Made by a program: the position numbers and the translations under genes. From NCBI RefSeq assembly GCF_004799405.1, contig NZ_SSMW01000009.1, positions 1 through 62,611 of the forward strand: 62,611 bases of DNA, in the 5' to 3' direction. Below the pieces are notes generated by a model. It was not told where the DNA came from. It did not search any database and saw only the letters and a program-made list of their open reading frames with translations. The DNA is from Bradyrhizobium sp. GTDB lineage: Bacteria; Pseudomonadota; Alphaproteobacteria; Rhizobiales; Xanthobacteraceae. Below, piece by piece: positions 15,941-25,576 of the stretch. Numbering within the stretch: the first letter of the stretch is position 1; each line of letters opens with the position of its first letter.

Positions 15941-16723
15941 ATGCTGAATCTCTACGGCAAAACCTTTCCCTCTCGCCTGCTGGTCGGCAGCGCGCTGTAT
16001 CCGTCGCCGGCGATCATGCAGGCGGCGATCCGCGCCTCGGCTGCGCAGATCGTCACGGTGTCGCTGCGGCGGGAAGCGGCCGGCGGCAAGACCGGCGATG
16101 CGTTCTGGTCGCTGATCCGCGAGTTGGACGTGACGGTGCTGCCGAACACCGCGGGCTGCCGCAGCGTGCGCGAGGCGGTGACCACGGCGAAACTGGCGCG
16201 CGAATTGTTCGCGACCTCGTGGATCAAGCTCGAGGTGATCGCCGACAACGACACGCTGCAGCCCGACGTGGTCGGGCTGGTCGAGGCTGCCGGCATCCTG
16301 ATCAAGGACGGTTTTGAGGTGTTTCCCTACTGCACCGAAGACCTCAGCGTCGCGATGCGGCTGGTCGAGGCCGGCTGCAAGGTGGTGATGCCGTGGGCGG
16401 CACCGATCGGCAGCGCCAAGGGCATCATCAACCGCGATGCGCTGAAACTGTTGCGCGACCGCCTGCCCGACGTGACGCTGGTGGTGGACGCCGGCTTGGG
16501 CGCGCCCTCGCATGCGGCCGAAGCGCTCGAGCTCGGCTACGACGCCGTGCTGCTGAACACCGCGATTGCCAAAGCCGCCGACCCCGTCGCGATGGCGAGC
16601 GCGTTTCGCCTCGGCGTCGAGGCCGGACGCACCGCCTTTGAAGCGGGCCTGATGGAAGCCCGCGACTTCGCCTCCCCTTCAACCCCAGTCATCGGGACCC
16701 CGTTCTGGCATGCCGCATCCTGA
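15941..16723 (+). CDS. thiG: Thiazole synthase ThiG
   Basis: 260-residue TIM-barrel enzyme that forms the thiazole phosphate ring from deoxyxylulose phosphate, the ThiS thiocarboxylate and dehydroglycine. Family blocks are [45 protein letters not shown] (the Lys that forms the imine with the sugar), [16 protein letters not shown] and [30 protein letters not shown] (phosphate loop). Length is normal. It is third in the riboswitch-controlled operon. The 3' end overlaps thiE by 14 bases. Confidence 0.93.
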   Translation: MLNLYGKTFPSRLLVGSALYPSPAIMQAAIRASAAQIVTVSLRREAAGGKTGDAFWSLIRELDVTVLPNTAGCRSVREAVTTAKLARELFATSWIKLEVIADNDTLQPDVVGLVEAAGILIKDGFEVFPYCTEDLSVAMRLVEAGCKVVMPWAAPIGSAKGIINRDALKLLRDRLPDVTLVVDAGLGAPSHAAEALELGYDAVLLNTAIAKAADPVAMASAFRLGVEAGRTAFEAGLMEARDFASPSTPVIGTPFWHAAS

Positions 16724-17354
16724 TCGCAACGCGTATCCTGATCGCCCCACATATCCCGATCGCTTTTATCCCGTGGTCGACACCGTCGCCTGGGTGGCGC
16801 GGCTGGCGCTGCTTGGCGCCGGCACCATTCAATTGCGCGCCAAGAACCTCGACGATTCCGAAGCGCTGCAGACCGTCAGCGACGCGCTCGAGGTCATCAA
16901 GGGCACGCCGGCCAAACTCGTGGTCAACGACTACTGGCGGGTGGCGATCGTCGCCGGCGCCAAGCACCTACATCTCGGCCAGGAAGATCTCGCCGACGCC
17001 GACCTCAAGGCGATCCGCGACGCGGGTCTCACGCTCGGCATCTCGACCCACGACGACGCTGAGCTCGAAACCGCATTGCGCGCGGAGCCGGATTATATCG
17101 CGCTCGGACCGATCTTTCCGACTACGCTGAAGTCAATGCGGTTTGCGCCGCAGGGCATCCCGAAAATCACCGAGTGGAAGCGCCGCATCGGCAACATCCC
17201 GCTGGTCGCGATCGGCGGCATCAAGCTCGAGCAGGCGCGCGAGATTTTCGCGGCCGGCGCCGACAGTATCGCCGTGGTCAGCGACGTCACCCAGAATGCC
17301 GAACCTGATGCGCGGGTGCGCGCGTGGCTCGGACAGAACGCGGAGGCCGCTTAG
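16710..17354 (+). CDS. thiE: Thiamine-phosphate synthase ThiE
   Basis: 214-residue TIM-barrel enzyme that joins the pyrimidine pyrophosphate and thiazole phosphate to give thiamine phosphate. Seen are [14 protein letters not shown] (pyrophosphate site), [56 protein letters not shown] and [30 protein letters not shown] (phosphate site). The N-terminus carries three near-copies of the motif PDRxxYPDR, produced by a 15-18-base direct repeat at the thiG overlap and absent from most ThiE proteins. Whether the first about 18 residues are translated is uncertain. It is fourth in the thi operon. Confidence 0.92.
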   Translation: MPHPDRNAYPDRPTYPDRFYPVVDTVAWVARLALLGAGTIQLRAKNLDDSEALQTVSDALEVIKGTPAKLVVNDYWRVAIVAGAKHLHLGQEDLADADLKAIRDAGLTLGISTHDDAELETALRAEPDYIALGPIFPTTLKSMRFAPQGIPKITEWKRRIGNIPLVAIGGIKLEQAREIFAAGADSIAVVSDVTQNAEPDARVRAWLGQNAEAA

Positions 17355-17391
17355 ATGATCGCCTGCGGAGACACCCCCACCCAACTTCGGG

Positions 17392-17427
17392 ATTCCGGAC
17401 CGGACCGCTTCGCGGTCCGTCCGGAAT
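17392..17427. repeat. Palindromic element between thiE and thiC
   Basis: ATTCCGGA-C-CGGACCGC and GCGGTCCG-TCCGGAAT form a 16-bp hairpin with a 3-base loop and one bulge. It is one of the common Bradyrhizobium intergenic palindromes that end in '...CCGGAATGACGA'. It is followed by the thiC ribosome binding site (AGGAGGA at 17444) and may tune the thiE/thiC ratio. There is no T-run. Confidence 0.6.
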
Positions 17428-17442
17428 GACGAACAACTATAA

Positions 17443-19383
<1,941 letters not shown>

Positions 19384-19400
19384 GAAGCACCCTCACCGCG

Positions 19401-19456
19401 TCATGCCCGGGCAAAAGCGCGAGGCGCGTCTTCGCGCTGGATGACCCGGGCATCCA
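19401..19456. repeat. REP-like palindrome after thiC
   Basis: The outer arms ATGCCCGGG and CCCGGGCAT enclose an inner hairpin AGCGCGA/TCGCGCT. This 'CATGCCCGGG...GATGACCCGGGCATCCA' form is a familiar dispersed palindrome of Bradyrhizobium intergenic DNA. It lies directly before the operon terminator. Confidence 0.65.
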
Positions 19457-19467
19457 TCTGAAACAAG

Positions 19468-19490
19468 AGCCGGGCGAAAGCCCGGCTTTT
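19468..19490 (+). terminator. Intrinsic terminator of the thiamine operon
   Basis: AGCCGGGC and GCCCGGCT pair across a GAAA tetraloop, followed by TTT. It is the only strong hairpin with a T-run after thiC. Confidence 0.8.
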
Positions 19491-19534
19491 CGTTTGAAGC
19501 CGCGGATTCGATCAGCGCAGCGTAATCCGCCAGC

Positions 19535-19828
19535 CTACTGCCGCTCGATCTTGGTAACCGTCTTCTTCCCGCCGCTCTCGGTGACGGAAACCGTCACCCT
19601 GTCGCCGGCGTGGATTTTCTCCAAGAGGTCGTCGGATGCCTTGAATTGCTGCTCGGTGGCGCCGCCGGTGCTGGCGCCGACCGTGCCGCTTTGCGGCTGC
19701 GCAATGGCGATGGTGCCGCTGATCCGGTCGATGGTGGTCACCGTTCCCGTCACCGTCTGCTGGGCGCATGCCAGCGAAGACATGCCGAGCAGCAGAGACG
19801 TTGTCAGAACAAGCTTTGCCAGTTTCAT
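19535..19828 (-). CDS. Small exported CusF-like protein
   Basis: 97 residues: signal peptide MKLAKLVLTTSLLLGMSSLACA, then a small beta-rich domain (QTVTGTVTTIDRISGTIAI, FKASDDLLEKIHAGDRVTVSV, KTVTKIERQ). The pattern of a leading 'GxVxxID', a central Ala/His-Ala-Gly-Asp turn and a closing 'IxKIE' matches the OB-fold of CusF-type copper-binding periplasmic proteins, but the Met and His copper ligands of CusF are not apparent, so metal binding is unproven. ATG 19828 has GGGAGG six bases upstream. Confidence 0.6.
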   Translation of the reverse strand: MKLAKLVLTTSLLLGMSSLACAQQTVTGTVTTIDRISGTIAIAQPQSGTVGASTGGATEQQFKASDDLLEKIHAGDRVTVSVTESGGKKTVTKIERQ

Positions 19829-19884
19829 CGAAACCTCCCGGTTTTCGGATGTCTGGAACAAGCCGCGCCGGGTGGATTGGTTCC

Positions 19885-20325
19885 CTACTTCAGCGTGATC
19901 GCCAGCCCGCTGAGGTCGGCATTGGCCATCAGCCCGACCTGCTGCCCGGACAGTTCCAGCACCGCGCCCTTCTGGTTGGTCAGGACGATCGCGCGGGCGC
20001 CGCTGCCGACCGCGAGGCCGGCACCCGCCGCGCCATAGACGCCGGCGACGTCAGACGGGCGGTTGATGTTCCTGACCCGGCCGACCAGCATCGTCTTCGA
20101 GCCGCCGAAAACGAGGCCATAGTCCAGCCCGCCGGCCGTCAGCGGGTAGCTGCGCCCGCGAAAATTCAGCCAGCCGCCGCCGCCGGAGCCGCCGATGATC
20201 CAGCCCGCCTTGTAGATCGTCAGCGACACGGTTCCCTCCTCGGCACGGGCCGCGGAGGACAGCGATGCGCCGGCGAAAGCCGCCAGTGCTACCAGCGCAA
20301 CACGAAGGGCGGATGAGATTTTCAT
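19885..20325 (-). CDS. Exported glycine-rich protein of unknown function
   Basis: 146 residues: signal peptide (about 1-28, ending SSAARA), then a beta-rich domain beginning EEGTVSLTIYKAGWIIGGSGGGGWLNF and containing YPLTAGGLDYGLVFGGS, NRPSDVAGVYGAAGAGLAVG and AIVLTNQKGAVLELSGQQVGLM. The Gly-rich turns resemble envelope proteins of the DUF1134/EipA kind, but I cannot confirm membership. No catalytic motif is visible. ATG 20325 fits the signal peptide start, with GGGAGA about 8 bases upstream. It is adjacent to, but 57 bases from, the CusF-like gene on the same strand, so they may be co-transcribed. Confidence 0.55.
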   Translation of the reverse strand: MKISSALRVALVALAAFAGASLSSAARAEEGTVSLTIYKAGWIIGGSGGGGWLNFRGRSYPLTAGGLDYGLVFGGSKTMLVGRVRNINRPSDVAGVYGAAGAGLAVGSGARAIVLTNQKGAVLELSGQQVGLMANADLSGLAITLK

Positions 20326-20470
20326 GGGGCAAGTCTCCCTGGAATTGGTGAGCAGGCGTCTTGAGAGCAGGTCGCGGCGCGGAATTGAGTCGCGCTTTGG
20401 GGATTGTAACCGATGGGCCGGACCGGCAAAGAATATTCGCATCCCGAAAAACACCCCTCAGGAGTGACCG

Positions 20471-20850
20471 ATGTCCCCGATCCAGCACTTCGCCGCACCA
20501 TCCGGCATCAAAACCCCGCCGCTGTCGTTCGCCGCGCGCACCGGTGACCTCCTGTTCATCCCGGCTTCGACGACAAGGGCGAACTTCCCGACGGTTTTGA
20601 GGCGCAATTCGCCCTTGTGGTGAGCAACATCAAGCGCGTGCTCGACGAGGCCGGCGCCAGCTTTCGCGATCTGGTCAAGGTCAACGTGCTGCTGACGCGC
20701 GCCTCCGACGTCGCTCCGATGAACGCGCTGTACGCGTCGGCATTCGGGCCCGCGCCCTATCCCGCCCGCACCACCTGCGTGGTGCAGGCGTTGCCCAATC
20801 CAAAGATGCTGATCGAAATCGAGGGGGTGGCGTCGCTGGCCGGGCGATAG
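20471..20850 (+). pseudogene. RidA-family protein, frameshifted
   Basis: The first frame reads MSPIQHFAAPSGIKTPPLSF to RTGDLLFIP. At about 20561 the family sequence jumps to another frame, continuing as GFDDKGELPDGFEAQFALV, IKRVLDEAGASFRDLVKVNVLL, MNALYASAFGPAPYPARTTCVV and LIEIEGVASLAGR. RidA/YjgF proteins deaminate reactive imines and normally have a 'SGxxG' turn at this exact place; here it is missing. The total length is two bases over a multiple of three. A small deletion within the turn (one base, or one plus a few codons) explains both facts. The downstream part could only be made from an internal GTG. It may be a true pseudogene or a sequencing error. Confidence 0.7.
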
Positions 20851-20855
20851 CCCCC

Positions 20856-21329
20856 TCACCGCTCCTTCATCAGCGCTTCCTGCGCCGCGGACAGCGCCAC
20901 GAACTCGCTGGCGTCGCCGCCGGCGTCGGGATGCGCGGTCTTGACCGCGCGCTTCCAGGCCCGATGGATCTCGGCGCGCGCGAGGCGGCGGCCGAGCGGC
21001 AATCCCAATAGCTGGCGATAGCGCGCCTCCTCGGTCAACGGCTTCGGCGCGCTGTCGCGGCGGCCGAACGTTCCGGCATCGAGCGCGCACAACACGTCGC
21101 GGATGACGCTGAAGCGGCCGCGCGCTTCATCCTTGGTGCTGCGGTCGGCATTTTCGAGCGCGGCATTGCGCAGGCTCGGCAGCGCCTCCGCTGCCGCCTG
21201 TCGCAGCGCGGTCTCGGCACAAAGGGTGAAGATCTCGGCGGCGAGCCGCCCGGCCTCGCGAAAATCGAGCGCAGCGGCCGACCACAGCCGCTCGACATCG
21301 AGTTTCCATTCCATCGCTTGCCGGTTCAT
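20856..21329 (-). CDS. J-domain protein
   Basis: About 157 residues. The C-terminal 60 residues are a DnaJ J-domain: YRQLLGLPLGRRLARAEIHRAWKRAVKTAHPDAGG contains the invariant His-Pro-Asp that stimulates Hsp70 ATPase, followed by FVALSAAQEALMKE (helix IV). The N-terminal part is Ala/Arg-rich helical with no known domain. It probably recruits a DnaK-type chaperone to a specific client. The start is unclear: ATG 21329 is used, while in-frame starts at 21350 and 21356 exist, none with a good ribosome binding site. It is convergent with the RidA gene, with a 5-base gap. Confidence 0.75.
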   Translation of the reverse strand: MNRQAMEWKLDVERLWSAAALDFREAGRLAAEIFTLCAETALRQAAAEALPSLRNAALENADRSTKDEARGRFSVIRDVLCALDAGTFGRRDSAPKPLTEEARYRQLLGLPLGRRLARAEIHRAWKRAVKTAHPDAGGDASEFVALSAAQEALMKER

Positions 21330-21442
21330 GCGCGCACCCGAGTCGAACATTGCCACAATGCGGGTGTGCGCTTTGCGTTTCCGATCCGGCGATTTTGAAT
21401 TAAGTTGTCCGGAAGACCAAAACCAAAGCAGAGGAAACAGCC

Positions 21443-22213
21443 ATGCCCGGCCTTCTTAAGGAACACATCGCGGTCGTCACCGGCGCAGGCTCCGGCATCG
21501 GGCGCGCGATCGCGCTCGGCTATGCCCGCGAGGGCGCCGAAGTCGTGCTGCTCGACATCAACGGCAAAGCCGCGGAAGACGCAGCGCAGGAGATCCGCGA
21601 TGCCGGGGGGGCTGCGGCGAGTTTCGCGCTCGACGTCACCCGGCATGAGGATTGCGTCGCGATCGCCAAACGCGTCGCCGAACAGGTCGGGCCGGTGTCG
21701 ATCCTGGTCAACAATGCCGGCATCGCGCGGCGCAACGGCATGCTCGGCGCCACCGATGCCGTGATCAAGGACTGGCAGGACGTCATCGCGATCAACCTCA
21801 CCGGCGTCTTCAACGCGACCCAGGCGTTTCTGGAATCCCTGCGCGCCACCAAAGGGCGCATCGTCAATATCGGCTCGATCCAGTCGTTCGTTCACATCCG
21901 CCAGCCGAGTTCGCCGGCCTATACCGCCTCCAAGCACGGCGTGCTGGGCTTCACCAAAGCGCTTGCGGTCGAACTCGGCAAGCATGGCGTGCGCGTCAAT
22001 GCGATCGGTCCCGGCTTCATCGAGACGCCGCTGAACGCCGGCACGCGCGCCAACAATCCGGACGCGGTGAAGATGTTCATCGACCACACCCCGCTGGGCC
22101 GCGCGGGCAAGCCGGAGGACATCGTGGGGCCTGCGATCTTCCTTGCCTCGGATCTGTCGGCCTATGTCACCGGATCGATCGTGATGGCGGATGGCGGCTA
22201 CCGGGCAGTTTGA
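21443..22213 (+). CDS. SDR-family NAD(P)-dependent oxidoreductase
   Basis: 256-residue classical short-chain dehydrogenase. The cofactor motif is TGAGSGIG (13-20), the acidic residue after strand 2 (LLDINGK) suggests NAD preference, and NNAG is at 90-93. The catalytic set is Asn118, Ser145, Tyr160 and Lys164 (YTASK), followed by PGFIETPLNAG and the C-terminal YVTGSIVMADGGY. The substrate is not determined; sequences of this kind act on sugars, 3-oxoacyl thioesters or polyols. A GAGGAAAC ribosome binding site precedes the ATG. It stands alone. Confidence 0.88.
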   Translation: MPGLLKEHIAVVTGAGSGIGRAIALGYAREGAEVVLLDINGKAAEDAAQEIRDAGGAAASFALDVTRHEDCVAIAKRVAEQVGPVSILVNNAGIARRNGMLGATDAVIKDWQDVIAINLTGVFNATQAFLESLRATKGRIVNIGSIQSFVHIRQPSSPAYTASKHGVLGFTKALAVELGKHGVRVNAIGPGFIETPLNAGTRANNPDAVKMFIDHTPLGRAGKPEDIVGPAIFLASDLSAYVTGSIVMADGGYRAV

Positions 22214-22250
22214 TGTGACGGCCGGGTTCCATGACCGCCGGCCCGCGCCG

Positions 22251-22266
22251 TTAACACTCCATTAAC
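22251..22266 (+). promoter_or_regulatory. Perfect CtrA box upstream of the Fis-type gene
   Basis: TTAA-CACTCCA-TTAAC matches the full CtrA consensus TTAA-N7-TTAAC exactly. It lies 91 bases before the start of the stand-alone Fis-type regulator, a normal distance for a CtrA-controlled promoter in alphaproteobacteria. Confidence 0.65.
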
Positions 22267-22356
22267 CAAATCGTCTCACCCTTTGACCGGCAGGGGTTTG
22301 TTCATTCGCGATGATTCCGCATCCGGTCAGGATGCGGATTTGATCGGGAGGTGTTG

Positions 22357-22605
22357 ATGACCCATGAGTCTCCTGCTTTGCCGCCGGGCGTTCCGCATCC
22401 GCTGACCCCGACCGAAGTGGTGCCGTTGCTGATCGGGTCGACCGTCGACGAGGTCGAGCGCGAACTGATGCTGCAGACGCTGGCGCGCTGCGACGGCAAC
22501 CGCACCCGCGCCGCCCGCGTGCTCGGCGTCTCCGTCCGCACCCTGCGCAACAAGATCCGGCAATATTCGGCCGAAGGAATCGACGTGCCGGAGCATACCG
22601 ACTGA
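22357..22605 (+). CDS. Stand-alone Fis-type DNA-binding protein
   Basis: 82 residues. A Pro-rich start is followed by a Fis/NtrC-type helix-turn-helix: STVDEVERELMLQTLARCDG, then NRTRAARVLGVSVRTLRNKI. This is the C-terminal DNA-binding domain of sigma-54 activators such as FlbD, without receiver or AAA+ domains. The exact 'GNRTRAARxLGVSVRTLRNKI' wording is that of the flagellar regulator FlbD. GGGAGG precedes ATG 22357 by 5 bases. With the CtrA box upstream, a role in cell-cycle-linked or flagellar gene control is a reasonable inference. It could also be a truncated activator. Confidence 0.75.
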   Translation: MTHESPALPPGVPHPLTPTEVVPLLIGSTVDEVERELMLQTLARCDGNRTRAARVLGVSVRTLRNKIRQYSAEGIDVPEHTD

Positions 22606-22710
22606 CGCTCGCGCGCTGGAGAGCCTGCAAAACCGGTATCCCGTTTCGTACAAACCGCGTTAATCTGCGCGCCAGCCGGGCAGCAAGCCCCGGGTGGAGC
22701 AGAACGCGCC

Positions 22711-23883
22711 ATGTCCAACGCCCCGCATTTCGACATCGACGTATCGGCGTTCTGGGCCGATCCCTATCCCGACCTCGCCAGGATGCGCAAGGACGCGCCG
22801 ATCGCGTTCGTGCCGCAACTGGCATCGACGATCTTCACGCGGCGCGACGATATTTTCGTGTCGGAAAAACGCATCGACGTGTTTTCGTCGCACCAGCCGG
22901 CAGGGTTGATGAATACGCTGATGGGCCACAACATGATGCGCAAGGACGGCGAGGCGCATATGTCGGAACGCGCGGCGATGTTTCCATCCGTTTCGCCGCG
23001 CACCGTGCGCGACACCTGGAGCCGGCAGTTCCAGGCCCATGCCGACCGCATCCTCGACGACCTCGCGCCTTGCGGCCGCGCCGATCTCTGCAAGGCGTTC
23101 GCGCTGCCGCTGTCGGCCGAATGCCTGAAGGACATCACCGGCCTCACCAACATGCGCTACCAGGACATGGACGCATGGTCGCAGGCGATGATCGACGGCA
23201 TCGCCAACTACACCGGCAACAAGGAGGTTGAAGCGCGCTGCCACGCCGCCACCGCCGGCATCGATGCGGCGATCGACGACATGATTCCGGTGGTGACCAA
23301 GCATCCCAACAGCTCGATCCTCAGCGTGCTGCTGGCGGCAGGCATGCCGATGGCAAGCGTGCGCGCCAACATCAAGCTGGCGATCTCGGGCGGGCAGAAC
23401 GAGCCGCGCGACGCCATCTCCGGCACGGTCTGGGCGCTGCTGACGCATCCCGAGCAGCTCGCGCTGGTACAGGACGGCAAAGCGAAGTGGATCGACGTGT
23501 TCGAGGAATATGCACGCTGGATCGCGCCGATCGGGATGTCGCCGCGCCGGGTGGCGAAACCGTGGTCCTATCGCGGCGTCGATTTCGAACCGGAGGACCG
23601 CGTGTTCTTCATGTTCGGCTCGGCCAATCGCGACGAGGCCTGCTTCCTCAATCCTGACGATTTCGACATCACCCGCGATACCAGCAAGAGCATCGCATTC
23701 GGCGCCGGTCCGCATTACTGCGCCGGCGCCTTTGCCTCGCGCGCGATGGTCGCCGACGTGGCGCTGCCCGGCATTTTCGCGCGGCTGAAGGGGATACGAC
23801 TCGATGTAACCGAGCCGGTGCGGATCGGCGGCTGGGCATTCCGCGGCCTGCTCAATCTGCCGGTGCTGTGGGACACCGCGTAG
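22711..23883 (+). CDS. Cytochrome P450
   Basis: 390-residue soluble bacterial P450 monooxygenase. The haem-ligand loop is FGAGPHYCAGAFASR with Cys337; the ExxR motif is in VFEEYARW, with the PERF-like region LNPDDFDI. The I-helix reads ISGGQNEPRDAISG: the usual acid-alcohol pair (E/D-T) that delivers protons to oxygen is replaced by Glu-Pro, a variant seen in a Rhizobiales subgroup. The redox partner is not encoded nearby, and the substrate is unknown. The ATG follows a GGAGCAGAA stretch. Confidence 0.9.
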   Translation: MSNAPHFDIDVSAFWADPYPDLARMRKDAPIAFVPQLASTIFTRRDDIFVSEKRIDVFSSHQPAGLMNTLMGHNMMRKDGEAHMSERAAMFPSVSPRTVRDTWSRQFQAHADRILDDLAPCGRADLCKAFALPLSAECLKDITGLTNMRYQDMDAWSQAMIDGIANYTGNKEVEARCHAATAGIDAAIDDMIPVVTKHPNSSILSVLLAAGMPMASVRANIKLAISGGQNEPRDAISGTVWALLTHPEQLALVQDGKAKWIDVFEEYARWIAPIGMSPRRVAKPWSYRGVDFEPEDRVFFMFGSANRDEACFLNPDDFDITRDTSKSIAFGAGPHYCAGAFASRAMVADVALPGIFARLKGIRLDVTEPVRIGGWAFRGLLNLPVLWDTA

Positions 23884-23924
23884 ACCGCGCGGCCCCGCAC
23901 GATTGCTGGCGCGGCCCGCAAGCC

Positions 23925-24191
23925 TCAGCCAAACCTCAGCCGCGACCGCTCGCGGGCCTTTTCGGCCTCGATCTCGCGGTCGCGCGAGGGCGCGTGGGTA
24001 TGAAGCGACGCCAGCAGTGTTCGCGCCGAGGCGGATACTTCGGCGACGGCGAGGTCGAACGCCGCTTCATTGGCCTGCGACGGCTTGTTGAAGCCCGAAA
24101 GCTTTCTCACGAATTGCAGCGCGGAGGCGCGGATTTCTTCCTCGGTCGCGGGCGGCTCGAAGTTGAACAGCGTCTTGATGTTCCGGCACAT
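23925..24191 (-). CDS. DUF2277 family protein
   Basis: 88 residues that fit DUF2277 end to end: MCRNIKTLFNFEPPATEEEI, then ALQFVRKLSGFNKPSQANE, AFDLAVAEVSASARTLL and a charged tail with RDREIEAEKARERSR. The family is small, helical and uncharacterised. The start is unambiguous from the invariant MCRNIKxLxNFEPPAT. It starts only 92 bases from the divergent DUF2188 gene, so the two promoters share that gap. Confidence 0.85.
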   Translation of the reverse strand: MCRNIKTLFNFEPPATEEEIRASALQFVRKLSGFNKPSQANEAAFDLAVAEVSASARTLLASLHTHAPSRDREIEAEKARERSRLRFG

Positions 24192-24283
24192 TGATCTTCT
24201 CCTTTGCCCATCGCCGCCTATTTTGGCATAGAATGGGGGTCGCGTTCACCCCGCATTTTCGCGCCAACCAGCGAGTTCCCCTG

Positions 24284-24529
24284 ATGTCCCACGTCACCTA
24301 TAAAATCGTTCAACATGACGGCGGCTGGGCCTACACCGTCGACGGCGTGTTTTCGGAAGCCTTTCCGACCCATGCCGCGGCCCTTGCCGCCGCGAGAAAC
24401 GCGGCCACGGAACAGCGGGTACCTGGCCGCACCGAGGCGATCGAATACGAAACCGCCGACGGCAAGTGGCACACCGAAACTGCCGCCGGCAGCGACCGCC
24501 CCGACACCGATGTCGAGGACCAGGCCTAG
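24284..24529 (+). CDS. DUF2188-domain protein
   Basis: 81 residues of small alpha/beta fold: VTYKIVQHDGGWAYTVDGVFSEAFPTHAAALAAARNAA matches DUF2188 (a strand-strand-helix with a conserved 'GGWAYxxxG...FxTxxxAxxAA' pattern), followed by YETADGKWHTE and an acidic end. No function is known. ATG 24284 begins directly at the domain; the open frame reaches back to 24191, but that part is antisense to the DUF2277 promoter region. Confidence 0.7.
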   Translation: MSHVTYKIVQHDGGWAYTVDGVFSEAFPTHAAALAAARNAATEQRVPGRTEAIEYETADGKWHTETAAGSDRPDTDVEDQA

Positions 24530-24583
24530 CAGACTGCGCCACGGCGGCCGATGGAGAGCGGTCGCGTCAAAAGCGGGAGCGCC

Positions 24584-24898
24584 ATGTCATCGAACCGGTT
24601 TCGCCGGATCGCATTGAGTCTCCCCGGGACGAGCGAGGCCTCGCACCACGGGCATCCGGATTTTCGCGCCGGCAAACGTGTCTTCGCGACGCTGGGCTAT
24701 CCGGACGACGGCTGGGGCATGGTGAAGCTGACGCCGGAACAGCAATCCATGCTGGTCGAGGCGGAGCCTGCAATCTTCCGTCCGGTGCCGGGCGGATGGG
24801 GCAAGCGCGGCATGTGCAGCGATAAAGGGTGGCTGCCCCGAGACCGCGATGATATCCTCGCCCAATCACGACGCACCATGCCGGGAGACGGCCTTTGA
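24584..24898 (+). CDS. MmcQ/YjbR family protein
   Basis: 104 residues of the YjbR/MmcQ fold (CyaY-like alpha/beta): FRRIALSLPGTSEASHHGHPDFRAGKRVFATLG, WGMVKLTPEQQSMLVEAEP, FRPVPGGWGKRGM. Some family members bind DNA; the function is not settled. ATG 24584 has GGGAGC 4-8 bases upstream; ATG 24551 is an alternative. The stop overlaps the TTG start of the PPOX gene by three bases, so the two are translated together. Confidence 0.8.
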   Translation: MSSNRFRRIALSLPGTSEASHHGHPDFRAGKRVFATLGYPDDGWGMVKLTPEQQSMLVEAEPAIFRPVPGGWGKRGMCSDKGWLPRDRDDILAQSRRTMPGDGL

Positions 24899-25512
24899 CC
24901 GAACCTGTGAACGAACTCGCCGCCGACGATCTCAAGACGATCTACCCAAAGCCGTCGCCGCGCGTGATCGCGAAGGCGCGTCCGGAGATCGACGCGCACG
25001 CGAAAAAATTCATTGCGATGTCGCCATTCTGCGTTCTGGCGACGTCGGGTTCCGACGGCAGCGTCGATGCCTCGCCGCGCGGCGGCAATCCCGGATTTGT
25101 CCACGTCGCCGGGCCGAACCGGCTGCTGATGCCCGATCGCAGCGGCAACAACCGGATCGACAGTTTCAAGAACATCGTCGAGGGCTCGGGCTTCGTGCAG
25201 TTGATCTTCTTCGTGCCGGGCATCGACGAGACGCTGCGGGTCGGCGGCAAGGGCAAACTGTCGGCGGAGCCGGAGTTGCTGGCATCGATGGAGGAGTTCG
25301 GCAAACCGCCACGCGCGGTGCTGAGCATCAGCGTGCACGAGGCGTATTTCCATTGCGGCAAGGCGCTGATGCGCTCGAAGCTGTGGTCGGCGGAGACGCG
25401 GGTTGAACGCACAGTGCTGCCGAGCATCAGCCAGGTGATCCACGAGCAGACCGGGCTCGGCGAACCGGAGCCCCAGGCCGAGGTCGAGGCGCGCTACAGG
25501 ACGCAGTTGTAG
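24895..25512 (+). CDS. FMN-dependent PPOX-type flavoprotein (MSMEG_1061-like)
   Basis: 205 residues of the pyridoxamine-phosphate-oxidase-like split barrel: FIAMSPFCVLATSGSDGSVDASPRGGNPGFV and LLMPDRSGNNRIDSFKNIV are FMN-binding blocks, then GFVQLIFFVPGIDETLRV and SVHEAYFHCGKALMRSKLW. Proteins of this subgroup reduce or oxidise small substrates with FMN or F420; the substrate is unknown. TTG 24895 overlaps the preceding stop, with GGGAGA seven bases upstream. Confidence 0.82.
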   Translation: MTEPVNELAADDLKTIYPKPSPRVIAKARPEIDAHAKKFIAMSPFCVLATSGSDGSVDASPRGGNPGFVHVAGPNRLLMPDRSGNNRIDSFKNIVEGSGFVQLIFFVPGIDETLRVGGKGKLSAEPELLASMEEFGKPPRAVLSISVHEAYFHCGKALMRSKLWSAETRVERTVLPSISQVIHEQTGLGEPEPQAEVEARYRTQL

Positions 25513-25523
25513 GGATTGTCTCC

Positions 25524-25547
25524 ACCCTCCCCCTGGAGGAGGAGGGT
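25524..25547. repeat. Small palindrome between convergent genes
   Basis: ACCCTCC and GGAGGGT form a hairpin in the 64-base gap between the PPOX and bfr stops. It belongs to the 'cctccccct-ggag' palindrome group seen elsewhere in the window. It may stabilise 3' ends but has no clear T-run. Confidence 0.4.
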
Positions 25548-25576
25548 AGGAAGGACGACCTGCACGACGTGCCGGC

